From: Kribbella capetownensis
GTDB lineage: Bacteria; Actinomycetota; Actinomycetes; Propionibacteriales; Kribbellaceae
Assembly: GCF_004331485.1 (NCBI RefSeq)
Contig: NZ_SJKD01000001.1
Location: 1,550,001-1,614,000 of the forward strand
Length of the DNA: 64,000 nucleotides
Direction of reading: 5' to 3'
The notes below the pieces were generated by a model, which saw only the letters and a list, made by a program, of their open reading frames with translations, was not told where the DNA came from and made no database searches. This document shows positions 33,926-41,967 of the stretch, in pieces. Position 1 is the stretch's first letter, and each line of letters starts with the position of its first letter. A program made the translations under genes and the position numbers.

Positions 33926-34939
33926 GTGCCCCGAGTCACGATCAAAGAGATCGCCCGCCGCGCGGGCGTCTCCCAAGGCGCGGTGTCGTACGCGCTGAAC
34001 AACCAGCCGGGGGTCTCCGAGGCCACCCGGGCGCGGGTCCTGAAGGTCGCGGAAGAGCTGGAGTGGGTGCCCAACCGGGCCGCCCGCCAGCTGTCCGCGG
34101 CCCGGAGCGAGACGTTCGGGCTCGTCCTCGCCAGGACCGCGAAGACCCTGACCGAGGAACCGTTCTACATGGGCTTCGTGGGTGGTGTGGAGTCCGTGCT
34201 CTCACAGAAGTCCTACGCGCTCGCCCTGCAGGTGGTGGCGGATCTGGACGAAGAGCTGGCGACGTACCGGAAATGGTCCGCTGAACGCCGGGTCGATGGC
34301 GTGATCGTGGTCGACCTTCGGGTCGCCGACCCGCGCATCCCGTTGCTCCGCAAGCTCGGGCTGCCGGCCGTGCTGGTCGCCGACCCGGAGCTGGCCGACG
34401 GGATGCCGTGTGTCTGGACCGACGGTACGGCGGCGATGAACGCGGCGCTCGAACACGTCGCGTCGCTCGGTCACCGCGTGGTCGCCCGCATCGCCGGACC
34501 ACCGGAGTACGGCGATGTCTGGATCCGCGACCGGGCATTCGCAACGGCCGGGCGCCGGCTGGGCCTGAAGATCCGGGTCGTGCACACCGACTTCTCCGCC
34601 GACGAGGGTGCCGCGGCGACGCGCGACCTGCTGGCCGCCGCGAACCGGCCGACCGCGATCATCTACGACAACGACCTGATGGCGGTGGCCGGTCTGGCCG
34701 TCGTACACGGGCTCGGGTCGCGCTCACCGCAGGACGTCACGCTGGTCGCCTGGGACGACTCGACCCTGTGCCGGATCACGCACCCGCCGTTGACGGCGAT
34801 GAGCCACAACATCATCGGGTACGGCGCCGAGGTCACCAACCGACTGCTCGACCTGCTCAACGGCGCCCGCCCACAGGCACACCTCTACTCCACACCCTTG
34901 CTGATCGTCCGCGACAGCTCCGGCCCACCGCCGGTCTAG
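33926..34939 (+). CDS. LacI family transcriptional regulator
   Basis: 337 residues from GTG 33926, with CGAGGAGG as ribosome site. The N-terminal helix-turn-helix VTIKEIARRAGVSQGAVSYALNN and hinge helix (NRAARQLSAARSETFGLV) are typical. The periplasmic-binding-like core has FYMGFVGGVESVL, DGVIVVDLR, AIIYDNDLMAVAGLAVVHGLG and VTLVAWDDS. It is divergent from the isomerase operon and is the likely owner of the two AACCGGTT operators, with a mannoside or derived sugar as inducer. Its TAG stop shares the CTAG palindrome with the stop of the convergent molybdopterin gene. Confidence 0.92.
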   Translation: MPRVTIKEIARRAGVSQGAVSYALNNQPGVSEATRARVLKVAEELEWVPNRAARQLSAARSETFGLVLARTAKTLTEEPFYMGFVGGVESVLSQKSYALALQVVADLDEELATYRKWSAERRVDGVIVVDLRVADPRIPLLRKLGLPAVLVADPELADGMPCVWTDGTAAMNAALEHVASLGHRVVARIAGPPEYGDVWIRDRAFATAGRRLGLKIRVVHTDFSADEGAAATRDLLAAANRPTAIIYDNDLMAVAGLAVVHGLGSRSPQDVTLVAWDDSTLCRITHPPLTAMSHNIIGYGAEVTNRLLDLLNGARPQAHLYSTPLLIVRDSSGPPPV

Positions 34940-37029
34940 CCGGCCGTCACCGTCACCGGGACGCCGTTCACCGCGGCAGTGCCGGCCACGGTGTCGGTGA
35001 GCCCGGCGTCCGTGACGTCGTTCGCGCTCGCTCCCGCGACCTGGCTCGCAACCGTGAGCCGGACACCTTCCCGGCCGTGCCCGAAGCCGTGCGGCAGGCT
35101 GACCACCCCCGGCATCATGTCGTTGCTCGCAGCAACCTCCACGGAGACCGATCCGGCCACCGACGCCACCCTGACCAGCTGGCCGTCCTTCAGATCGCGC
35201 TCGGCCAGGTCGGCCGGGTTCATCAGCAACTGGTGTCGCGGCCGGCCCTTCACCAGCCGGGCCGAGTTGTGCATCCACGAGTTGTTGTTGCGCAGATGCC
35301 GCCGCCCGATCAGCAACAGCCCGCCGTCGTCGAGAGCGACCAGCGACTCCAGTCGGGGCAGGTCATCCAGGATCATCGGCTGGGCCAGGTCGATCCGTTT
35401 GCTCTTGCCCCGCAGCGCCCCGGGCAACGCCGGCTGGAGCGGTCCGAGGTCGACCCCGCCCGGCGACTTCCGCAGCTTCCGCAGCGACAACCGGTACGGC
35501 CCGATCCGCAGTCCGAGGTCGACGATCCGGCGTGGCGACATCCGCAGTCGCGCCATCATCTCGACCTTGCGCCGGCTCCACGGCGTACGGCGCACCAGGG
35601 CCAGGCCGAGGTCGCGGAAGATCTCCCAGTCATGCCGTGCCTCGGGCGGCTTCGGCAGTACGGCGTCGTTCCAGCGAGCCGTGTTGCGGACCGCGAGCTG
35701 ATGGAAGATCACGTCGTAGTGGTCCCGCTCGAGCGGCGGCGCGGGCGGCAGGATCACGTCCGCGTGCCGGGTGGTCTCGTTGATGTACGGGTCGACCGAG
35801 ACCATGAAGTCGAGCGTGTCGAGGGCCTCGTCCAGGCGACGGCCGCTCGGGGTGGACAGCACCGGGTTGCCGGCGACCGTCACCATCGCCCGGATCCGGC
35901 CGTCTCCCGGTGTCAGGATCTCCTCGGCCATCGTCGACACCGGCAGCTCGCCGCCGAACTCGGGCAGTCCGCGGACCCGGCTCTTCCACAGCCCCAGGTG
36001 ACCGCGACCCAGACCTAGCAGCGCGTTCACCGCCGGCCGCGGGAACATCGTGCCGCCCGGCCGGTCGAGGTTCCCGGTGATGATGTTGAGCACCTGGATC
36101 GCCCACTGGCAGATCGCGCCGAACTGTTGCGTCGACACCCCGACCCGCCCGTAGCAGGCGGCCCGGTCCGCGGTCGCGAACTCGGTCGCGATCCGCCGGA
36201 TCACGTCCGCGTCGATCCCGGTGACAGCGGCGGCCCGATCCGAGGTCCACGGCTCGACCGCTGCCTTGACCGCCGCGAACCCGTCGACGTACGACGCCGG
36301 CCGCGCGTGACCGTCGGCGATGACCTGATGGATGAGCGCGAGCAGGAACGCCGCGTCGGTGCCCGGCCGGACGAAGTGGTGCTCGTCGGCGATCGCGGCT
36401 GTCTCGGTCCGCCGTGGGTCGATCACCACAACTCTTCCGTCGCGCTGACGCACGTCCTTCAGCCGTCGGCCGAAGCCGGGCGCGGTCATCATGCTGCCGT
36501 TCGAGGCGAGCGGGTTCGCGCCGAGCATCAGCAGGTACGACGTGCGGTCGATGTCCGGCACCGCCACCATCAGCTGGTGGCCGTACAGCAGGTACGACGC
36601 GAGCATGTGCGGGAGCTGATCGATCGACGTGGCGCTGAACCGGTTCCGGGTCCGGAGCTGCCGGATCATCGTCGGCAGGTGGGTCAGCGCACCCAGGCTG
36701 TGCACGTTCGGGTTGCCGAGGTAGACGCCGACCGAGTTCCGGCCGTGCTCACGCTGGATCTCGGTCAGCTTCCCGACGACCAGCTCGTACGCCGCATCCC
36801 AGCCGATCTCCTGCCAGCCGTCGGCGGTACGTCGTACTGGCGTGGTCAACCGATCCGGGTCCTCCTGGAGATCGCGGAGCGCGACGGCCTTCGGGCAGAT
36901 GTGACCGCGGGAGAGCGGATCGGATTCGTCGCCGCGGATGTCGGTGACCCGGCCGTCGTCGACCGTCACGAGCACACCGCAGATCGCTTCACACAGGTTG
37001 CAGGAGGTCCGCCGTACCGTGGTCGCCAT
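34936..37029 (-). CDS. Molybdopterin-dependent oxidoreductase, single subunit
   Basis: 697 residues. An N-terminal [4Fe-4S] motif (SCNLCEAICGVLV plus GHICPK, spacing C-x2-C-x3-C-x27-C) precedes the molybdopterin-guanine-dinucleotide domains: GVYLGNPNVHSLG, LLMLGANPLASNGSMM, VIDPRRTETA, GNLDRPGGTMF and a C-terminal dinucleotide-binding domain with LLIGRRHLRNNNSWMHN and SLPHGFGHG. It belongs to the DMSO-reductase superfamily in the branch of stand-alone cytoplasmic enzymes; no Tat signal, FeS partner or membrane subunit is adjacent. The electron partner and substrate are unknown. It gives a use for molybdate taken up by the mod operon at 52.5-55.5 kb. Confidence 0.9.
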   Translation of the reverse strand: MATTVRRTSCNLCEAICGVLVTVDDGRVTDIRGDESDPLSRGHICPKAVALRDLQEDPDRLTTPVRRTADGWQEIGWDAAYELVVGKLTEIQREHGRNSVGVYLGNPNVHSLGALTHLPTMIRQLRTRNRFSATSIDQLPHMLASYLLYGHQLMVAVPDIDRTSYLLMLGANPLASNGSMMTAPGFGRRLKDVRQRDGRVVVIDPRRTETAAIADEHHFVRPGTDAAFLLALIHQVIADGHARPASYVDGFAAVKAAVEPWTSDRAAAVTGIDADVIRRIATEFATADRAACYGRVGVSTQQFGAICQWAIQVLNIITGNLDRPGGTMFPRPAVNALLGLGRGHLGLWKSRVRGLPEFGGELPVSTMAEEILTPGDGRIRAMVTVAGNPVLSTPSGRRLDEALDTLDFMVSVDPYINETTRHADVILPPAPPLERDHYDVIFHQLAVRNTARWNDAVLPKPPEARHDWEIFRDLGLALVRRTPWSRRKVEMMARLRMSPRRIVDLGLRIGPYRLSLRKLRKSPGGVDLGPLQPALPGALRGKSKRIDLAQPMILDDLPRLESLVALDDGGLLLIGRRHLRNNNSWMHNSARLVKGRPRHQLLMNPADLAERDLKDGQLVRVASVAGSVSVEVAASNDMMPGVVSLPHGFGHGREGVRLTVASQVAGASANDVTDAGLTDTVAGTAAVNGVPVTVTAG

Positions 37030-37064
37030 CCAGCCAAACTACCCCTGGGTAGCCTGTCCGGTCA

Positions 37065-37577
37065 TCACTCGAAGCGCGCCTCGTCCAGGCGGCCGAGGAT
37101 CGCGTCGACCGTCTCGCCGGCGGACAGATCGGAGTTGTCCAGCCACAATCCGCGCCGCGGACTGAACGCGTGCAGCTCGTAGTCGAGCTCGTCGACCAGG
37201 TGGTAGGCCCCGCCGAGCCGGCTGGAGATCACCTCGGGTCGCGGCGTCAGGACGACGAGATAGCGCGGCCGGGTCTGGATCCCGTCCAGGAACTCGCGCA
37301 GCAGTTCACCGATGACCACGTCCTGCAGGACCACGGTGAAACCGGACTGCGCGTACCCGTCGGCGGCCTGGCAGGCGAGCCGGTACCGGAGCTGGAGCTG
37401 CCGCTGGGCCTCGGCCATGTCGTCGGCCATCGAGGCCTGTCCGCTGACGATCATCCGGCGGAAAACGTCACCCCGGAGATGGACGCCGTACTGGAATCTC
37501 TCGGCCAGTAATTGGGAAACCGTCGACTTCCCGGCCGCCATGATCCCACTGACGACGATCACCCCCTCGGACTCCAT
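37065..37577 (-). CDS. Small P-loop kinase-like ATPase
   Basis: 170 residues. It opens GVIVVSGIMAAGKSTVSQLLAERF, a Walker A motif with GKST, then LRGDVFRRMI, which is like the substrate Asp/Arg region of phosphotransferases such as chloramphenicol phosphotransferase and gluconate or shikimate kinases. VVLQDVVIGELLREFLDGI and YLVVLTPRPEVISSR follow. It probably phosphorylates a small molecule; the substrate is not evident. The start at 37577 has no strong ribosome site but follows a spacer after the TetR gene stop. The gene is 35 bases upstream of the molybdopterin oxidoreductase start on the same strand. Confidence 0.8.
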   Translation of the reverse strand: MESEGVIVVSGIMAAGKSTVSQLLAERFQYGVHLRGDVFRRMIVSGQASMADDMAEAQRQLQLRYRLACQAADGYAQSGFTVVLQDVVIGELLREFLDGIQTRPRYLVVLTPRPEVISSRLGGAYHLVDELDYELHAFSPRRGLWLDNSDLSAGETVDAILGRLDEARFE

Positions 37578-37667
37578 GCGGTGATCGTGCCACGCGGCGC
37601 AAGGTTTTAGTCCGGTCTCGCCGAATCTTGTCTGTGATCGGACAGAAAAGCTTCGTGTGCAAGGGTT

Positions 37668-38267
37668 TCAGGCAAGCAGTGTTTCGAGGTGGTGCCGGAG
37701 GAGCTGCCGGATCCGGGCCGGTGTGGTCCGGCCGGGCTGGATGGCCGAGTGCAAGGCCAGGCCGTCGATCAGGGCGTGCAGAAGTTCGGCCTCGCGGCGC
37801 AGATCCAGACCCTCCCGGAGGCCGCCGGCCTCGGACAGGGATTGGAGCAGCGATTCGCAGAGTTGGCGCAGGCCGTCGTGCACCGCGTCGACGTGTCCGT
37901 GCAGGCTGCCGGCTCCGGTTTCGGCCTGGGCCTGCGCCATGAACGCCAGCCAGACGTCGAACTCGGCCTGCCGCTCGGCGTCGAGGGGGAGAGCCTCTTC
38001 GAGGTAACGCAGCACGATCGTCAGGGCGCTTCCTTTGACGTCCAGTGCGCTGATCCGCTGGCCGACCCGGCGCGCCACCAGGTCCATCGCGAAGCTGAGC
38101 AGACCCTCCTGGTCGGGGAAGTAGTAGCGCACGGCCCCGGGTGACCAGCCGGCCTCGGCGGCAACGGTCCGGACCGAGGCGGCGCGGACGCCGTCGCGGC
38201 GGACCACCCGCCAGAGCGCCTGAGCGATCTCCTCGCGGCGGACGTCGTGGTCGACGATCTTCGGCAT
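37668..38267 (-). CDS. TetR family transcriptional regulator
   Basis: 199 residues. The helix-turn-helix is REEIAQALWRVVRRDGVRAASVRTVAAEAGWSPGAVRYYFPDQEGLLSFAM, similar to the BetI-like branch with a TetR_C_6-type ligand domain (EEALPLDAERQAEFDVWLAFMAQAQAE). It is divergent from a small membrane protein, with an imperfect palindrome between them, so it most likely represses that gene and itself. The ligand is unknown. Confidence 0.9.
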   Translation of the reverse strand: MPKIVDHDVRREEIAQALWRVVRRDGVRAASVRTVAAEAGWSPGAVRYYFPDQEGLLSFAMDLVARRVGQRISALDVKGSALTIVLRYLEEALPLDAERQAEFDVWLAFMAQAQAETGAGSLHGHVDAVHDGLRQLCESLLQSLSEAGGLREGLDLRREAELLHALIDGLALHSAIQPGRTTPARIRQLLRHHLETLLA

Positions 38268-38282
38268 GTGTTCCTTTTTAGC

Positions 38283-38316
38283 ACAGCCGTGTTACTGTCG
38301 TTCACAACACAGTCGT
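38283..38316. promoter_or_regulatory. Probable TetR operator
   Basis: ACAGCCGTGT (38283-38292) and ACACAGTCGT (38307-38316) are imperfect inverted halves (7 of 10 match), with GTGTT/AACAC as inner core. The site is in the 80-bp TetR-membrane protein divergent gap. Confidence 0.45.
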
Positions 38317-38347
38317 ACTAATAAACATCTCGGGAGGGTGAACCACT

Positions 38348-38902
38348 GTGCTGCTCGCTGTGATCGCCGCGTGTGAGATCGGGTTCTGGGTCCTGCTCGC
38401 TGCCGGGCTCGCGACGCGCTACCTGCTCCGGCTGCCGAAGGCCGGCCTGGTCCTGCTGGCGGCGGTGCCGCTGGTCGACGTGGTCATGCTGGTCGCCGGC
38501 GTGATCGACATCCACCGCGGCGGCGAACCGTCGTTCAAGCACTCGCTGGCCGCGATCTTCATCGGTGTCAGCGTCGGCTTCGGCCACCAGACGCTCAAGT
38601 GGGCCGACAAGTGGGCCGCGCACTTCATGGGTGGTGCGCCGCGTCCGGTGAAGCCGCCGAAGCGTGGGCCCGAGCGGGCTCGCCGCGAGCGCGCCGGCTG
38701 GTACCACCACCTGCTCGCGTATGTCGTCGGCGTCGGCATCATGATCGGCCTCGGTCTCCTCTCCGGGCAGGGGTACGACGCCGCCCTCGCCCCGGCGTGG
38801 ACCTGGACGATCGTGCTGGTGATCGACGCCATCGTCTCGTTCAGCTACTCGTTCGAACGTACGGAAGCTGATCAGCAGCAACGGGAGAAGCAGTCGGCCT
38901 GA
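38348..38902 (+). CDS. Integral membrane protein under TetR control
   Basis: 184 residues from GTG 38348 with a GGGAGGGTG site. Two or three helices at the N-terminus (AVIAACEIGFWVLLAAGLATRYLL, AGLVLLAAVPLVDVVMLVAGVID) precede a conserved-looking polar region (HRGGEPSFKHSLAAIFIGVSVGFGHQTLKWAD), a basic loop (RPVKPPKRGPERARRERAGWY) and two further helices. I recognise no catalytic motif. The family is common in actinobacteria as an uncharacterised membrane protein beside TetR genes, so a role in stress or drug response is only a guess. Confidence 0.75.
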   Translation: MLLAVIAACEIGFWVLLAAGLATRYLLRLPKAGLVLLAAVPLVDVVMLVAGVIDIHRGGEPSFKHSLAAIFIGVSVGFGHQTLKWADKWAAHFMGGAPRPVKPPKRGPERARRERAGWYHHLLAYVVGVGIMIGLGLLSGQGYDAALAPAWTWTIVLVIDAIVSFSYSFERTEADQQQREKQSA

Positions 38903-38954
38903 GCGGGCGTCTGAGATCCCGTGACACAGCGTCTCGGCGTCGTACATTGCGTGC

Positions 38955-39596
38955 ATGACGACGATCGGGCGGATCTGGGCCGGTGTCACGGCGGCTGTGG
39001 TCCTGGTGGGCATCGTGGTGCAGTTGTTCGTCACCGCGAACGGGACCGAGGGGTTCTTCCCGGACAACCCGGAGCGGGTGTTCAACGTGTTCGCGTACTT
39101 CACCGTCCAGTCGAACCTGCTGCTGGGGGCGACGGTCTTCCTGCTGGCTCTGCAGCCGGACCGGCCGCAGAGCACCCTGTTCAAGACGTTGCGGCTGAAC
39201 GGTGTGCTCTGTATTGCGGTGACCGGCATCGTCTACCACCTGGTGCTGGCCGGGCTCGGCGACCTGACCGGCTGGGCGGAGGTCGCGAACTTCCTGCTGC
39301 ACACCGCGACGCCGATCCTCGGCGTCCTCGGCTGGTTGCTGTTCGGCCCGCGCGGCGTGACGGATCAGCGGATCGTGGGGTGGTCGATCGTGTACCCGCT
39401 GCTGTGGCTGGTGTTCACGCTGGTCCGCGGTGAGTTCGTCGGGTTCTACCCGTATCCGTTCGTGGATGTCGGCGAGCACGGGTACGCCCGGGTGCTGCTG
39501 AACTGTCTGCTGGTCGCGGTACTGTTCCTGGCTCTGGCGGCCGGAGCATCCTTCCTGGATCGCCGCCTGCACCGGAAGACAACCGTCGAAAGGTAG
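38955..39596 (+). CDS. Pr6Pr family membrane protein
   Basis: 213 residues with six transmembrane helices. It has the family pattern FAYFTVQSNLLLGATVFLLAL, LRLNGVLCIAVTGIVYHLVLAGLG, FLLHTATPILGVLGWLLFGPRG and YPLLWLVFTLVRGEFVGFYPYPFVDV. Pr6Pr proteins are six-helix membrane proteins with conserved His, Asn and Gln residues and no established biochemical role. It ends four bases before the methyltransferase start, so the two form an operon. Confidence 0.85.
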   Translation: MTTIGRIWAGVTAAVVLVGIVVQLFVTANGTEGFFPDNPERVFNVFAYFTVQSNLLLGATVFLLALQPDRPQSTLFKTLRLNGVLCIAVTGIVYHLVLAGLGDLTGWAEVANFLLHTATPILGVLGWLLFGPRGVTDQRIVGWSIVYPLLWLVFTLVRGEFVGFYPYPFVDVGEHGYARVLLNCLLVAVLFLALAAGASFLDRRLHRKTTVER

Positions 39597-39600
39597 ACCC

Positions 39601-40251
39601 GTGCTGGTGACCTCGCGCTCGTACGCCGAGTACGAAGCGATGTTCGACCTGAGAGAACTCCCTGATTCCGTGCTCGACTGCTGTGCGGGCGGTGCGAGCT
39701 TCACCGCGGAGGCCGCCGCGCGTGGCGTCGACGCGATCGCGGCCGATCCGGCGTACGAGCTGGAGCCGTCCGAGCTCGTCGACACCGTTCGGCGCAGCCT
39801 GCCCGCGACCGCGGGGATCGTGGACGAGCACCAGGGGAGCTTCGTCTGGCACTGGTACGGATCGCCGGAGCGGAAGGACCAGTACAGGATCGAGGCGGCC
39901 GACCGGTTCCTGCAGGACGTGTCGGTGGCGCCCGAGCGCTACATCGCGGCCGGGCTGCCGGAGCTGCCGTTCGGTGACCGGCGGTTTGACCTGGTGCTGT
40001 GCTCGCACCTGTTGTTCACCTGGGCGGACAAGTACGACCGCGACTGGCACCTGGCGGCGCTGCGCGAACTGATCCGGGTGAGCAACGCGGAGGTGCGCAT
40101 CTTCCCGCTCGTGCTGCAGGGTGCCGGCGAGCCGGTGGCGTTCCTGCCGGAGATCCTGGACGAGTTGGACGGCATCACCTGGGAGACCCGCAAGGTGCCG
40201 TACGAGTTCCAGGTCGGTGCCAACGAGATGCTGGTCATCACCCGGGCCTGA
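39601..40251 (+). CDS. SAM-dependent methyltransferase-like protein
   Basis: 216 residues from GTG 39601. A short glycine region VLDCCAGGASFTAEAAARGVDAIAADPAY matches SAM-binding motif I and its acidic strand-2 end. FDLVLCSHLLFTWAD is motif IV-like. The substrate is unknown. The gene follows the Pr6Pr gene closely and is followed by a 22-bp inverted repeat at 40257-40340, which begins five bases after its stop. Confidence 0.82.
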   Translation: MLVTSRSYAEYEAMFDLRELPDSVLDCCAGGASFTAEAAARGVDAIAADPAYELEPSELVDTVRRSLPATAGIVDEHQGSFVWHWYGSPERKDQYRIEAADRFLQDVSVAPERYIAAGLPELPFGDRRFDLVLCSHLLFTWADKYDRDWHLAALRELIRVSNAEVRIFPLVLQGAGEPVAFLPEILDELDGITWETRKVPYEFQVGANEMLVITRA

Positions 40252-40256
40252 CCAAC

Positions 40257-40340
40257 TGGCGTCTGGTGCTCCCCACCCGTCGCGATCACGGATGAGTTGC
40301 GCACTGACCCGCCACGATGGGTGGGGAGCGCCAGACGCCA
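40257..40340. repeat. Long palindrome, 22-bp arms
   Basis: The left arm 40257-40278 (starting TGGCGTCTGGTGCTCC) pairs with the right arm 40319-40340 (ending GCCAGACGCCA) over 22 bp with a single T-G wobble; the loop is 40 bases. It lies between convergent methyltransferase and Rpf-like genes and could serve as a terminator on both strands. It is much longer than usual terminators, and part of the arm (TGGyGTCTGGTGCT) recurs in the palindrome at 59636-59689. Confidence 0.8.
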
Positions 40341-40411
40341 GGGACGCGAGGGCCCGGCCGGACGGTGGGAGGACGGTCCACCACCATCCGGCCGGATGGA
40401 GTGGGGTCAGG

Positions 40412-41032
40412 TCAGCGGAGGTAGCGGCCGCAGACCGGCCACGGGGAGGCGCCGCGCTGGGCGTACAGCTTCTTCGCGCGCATCAGCTGCTCGGCCGCCG
40501 ACGCCTTGGCCGGGTTGCCGGAGCCGCCGACGCTGCGCCACGTCTGCAGGTCGAACTGGAACAGCCCGTAGTACCCGGCCGGGTTGACGGCCCGCGGGTT
40601 CCCACTGGATTCGCAGTTGGCAACCTTCGCCCAGGCGCCGCTGAGGTTCGCGCGGCCGCTGGCCGCCGGACGGTCCTCGGACCGGCTGGTCTTCACCTTG
40701 CGCTCGGTCTTGCGGACCTTCTTGGTCTCGACCTTCTTGGTCGTCACCCGCTGCGGAGCGGCGGCCTTCTTCACGCCGTCCAGCGTCAGGGTCTGCCCGA
40801 TCAGGATCAGATCGGGGTCCTTCAGGTTGTTGATCCTGGCCAGTTGGTGCCAGTCGGCGCCGTTGGCCTGGGCGATCTCGGAAAGGGTGTCGCCGGGCTT
40901 GACCGTGTAGTCGGTCGCGAACGCCGCACCGGCGCCGGCGGCGGTGATGCCGGCCCCGAGACCGGCGATCGTGAGGGTCCGTGCCACCCGGCGGGTACTT
41001 CGCCGGGGGCGCGCATGTCGTGCTTTGGACAT
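40412..41032 (-). CDS. Secreted LysM and transglycosylase (Rpf-like) cell-wall protein
   Basis: 206 residues from ATG 41032, which has a GAGGAGCG site; upstream in-frame ATGs at 41062 and 41155 are less likely. A basic N-region and hydrophobic core (TLTIAGLGAGITAAGAGAAFA) form the signal peptide. LysM follows (YTVKPGDTLSEIAQANGADW... LILIGQTLTL), then a Lys/Thr/Arg-rich linker, then a C-terminal transglycosylase-like/Rpf domain (WAKVANCESSGNP with the catalytic Glu, AGYYGLFQFDLQTWRSVGGSG). It should bind and cleave peptidoglycan outside the cell, as resuscitation-promoting factors do in growth or germination. The long leader has no c-di-AMP riboswitch that I can recognise. Confidence 0.9.
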   Translation of the reverse strand: MSKARHARPRRSTRRVARTLTIAGLGAGITAAGAGAAFATDYTVKPGDTLSEIAQANGADWHQLARINNLKDPDLILIGQTLTLDGVKKAAAPQRVTTKKVETKKVRKTERKVKTSRSEDRPAASGRANLSGAWAKVANCESSGNPRAVNPAGYYGLFQFDLQTWRSVGGSGNPAKASAAEQLMRAKKLYAQRGASPWPVCGRYLR

Positions 41033-41198
41033 CGGAAAAGCGCTCCTCGTGAGCTTGGGCATGGTGGAACTCACCAGGCCCCCCGTGCAGGGGAGGGGGC
41101 ATTCGGGCAGGTCACAGGACAGCGACCGAATGATCACGCCACGGTAACGACGCAACGCCTGTCATCCTGTGCGACCTCGGCGCGGAGCGCAAGACCAT

Positions 41199-41222
41199 CC
41201 GGGGAATCTGCCCCGGTTTTTT
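41199..41222 (+). terminator. Orphan plus-strand intrinsic terminator
   Basis: CCGGGG (41199-41204), a 6-base loop, CCCCGG (41211-41216), then TTTTTT (41217-41222). Orientation is plus, but the genes on either side are on the minus strand, so it would end an antisense or non-coding transcript rising from the Rpf leader region. Confidence 0.65.
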
Positions 41223-41330
41223 CTGGCCTTTGAGGTAGTGAAAGTCCAACAACAGAACGGTTTCCGGCTCGGCACGCCGAGGTTTGAGGGTCGCTGGACG
41301 GGGTAACCAAGGCCTGGAACCGACCGGTTT

Positions 41331-41867
41331 CTAGCGTCGGAAATAGCGTTGCGGGACCAGCTCGACGGTCAGCTTCCGGACCACATCCTGGACGTCGTCC
41401 GGCCAGGAATCCCACACCTGTCCGGCCCACCTGATGAGCGCCGACTCCACCGCGTCGACTCCGCCCGCGGTCAGGACGTCGTACGCCGTGAGCCGGCCGA
41501 CCGTCGCGGGTGGGCTGAGCACCGGCCAGTCGTCGTACGAGTTGGCCATGACGCCGTGGGCCGTGCGGACGTCGAGGTTGCCCGAACCACGCTCGAGGTA
41601 CATGTACAGGCCGTTGAGCGCGAACACCGGCCCGATCGGCGGCGTGCCCGGGAGGACGTGCTGGCCGCCGTACGCGTCGATCCGCAGCTGGTGCAGGTGG
41701 CCGAGCCGGGCCTGGTGCTCGATCTCGAAGCCGAGCAGCCGGCCGGAGACCTCCAGACACTCCGGGGAGGCGCTGTTCTTCGCCTCGCCCGGCCAGTCCG
41801 AGCGCGGGAGATCGGCGCCGCAGCCCGGGCAGCGGCGGGATTCGTGCGTGTCATCCGGCGGGTTCAC
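41331..41867 (-). CDS. DUF5946-like hypothetical protein with Cys pair
   Basis: About 178 residues from GTG 41867; an open frame to 41999 overlaps the divergent regulator. It starts with a zinc-ribbon-like CPGCGADLPRSDWPGEA and continues NSASPECLEVSGRLLGFEIEHQARLGHLHQLRIDAYGGQHV, typical of a family of small actinobacterial proteins (DUF5946). It lacks a signal peptide. The function is unknown; the Cys/His pattern suggests metal binding. It is divergent from the orphan response regulator of the class III lanthipeptide locus but is probably not part of it. Confidence 0.72.
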   Translation of the reverse strand: MNPPDDTHESRRCPGCGADLPRSDWPGEAKNSASPECLEVSGRLLGFEIEHQARLGHLHQLRIDAYGGQHVLPGTPPIGPVFALNGLYMYLERGSGNLDVRTAHGVMANSYDDWPVLSPPATVGRLTAYDVLTAGGVDAVESALIRWAGQVWDSWPDDVQDVVRKLTVELVPQRYFRR

Positions 41868-41967
41868 TCGTTGATCGAAGCACGGGCCCCGCCGTCCGGC
41901 AGCTGGATTTCCGCCGCCGCAGTGGCGGACCGGCGGATGAGGCGACGGAAGGGTATGGGGGCAAGCG

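Noticed and set aside
40412..41330. c-di-AMP (ydaO) riboswitch upstream of the Rpf-like gene
   Set aside because: The 300-base leader lacks the conserved blocks I know for that riboswitch; only short hairpins are visible.
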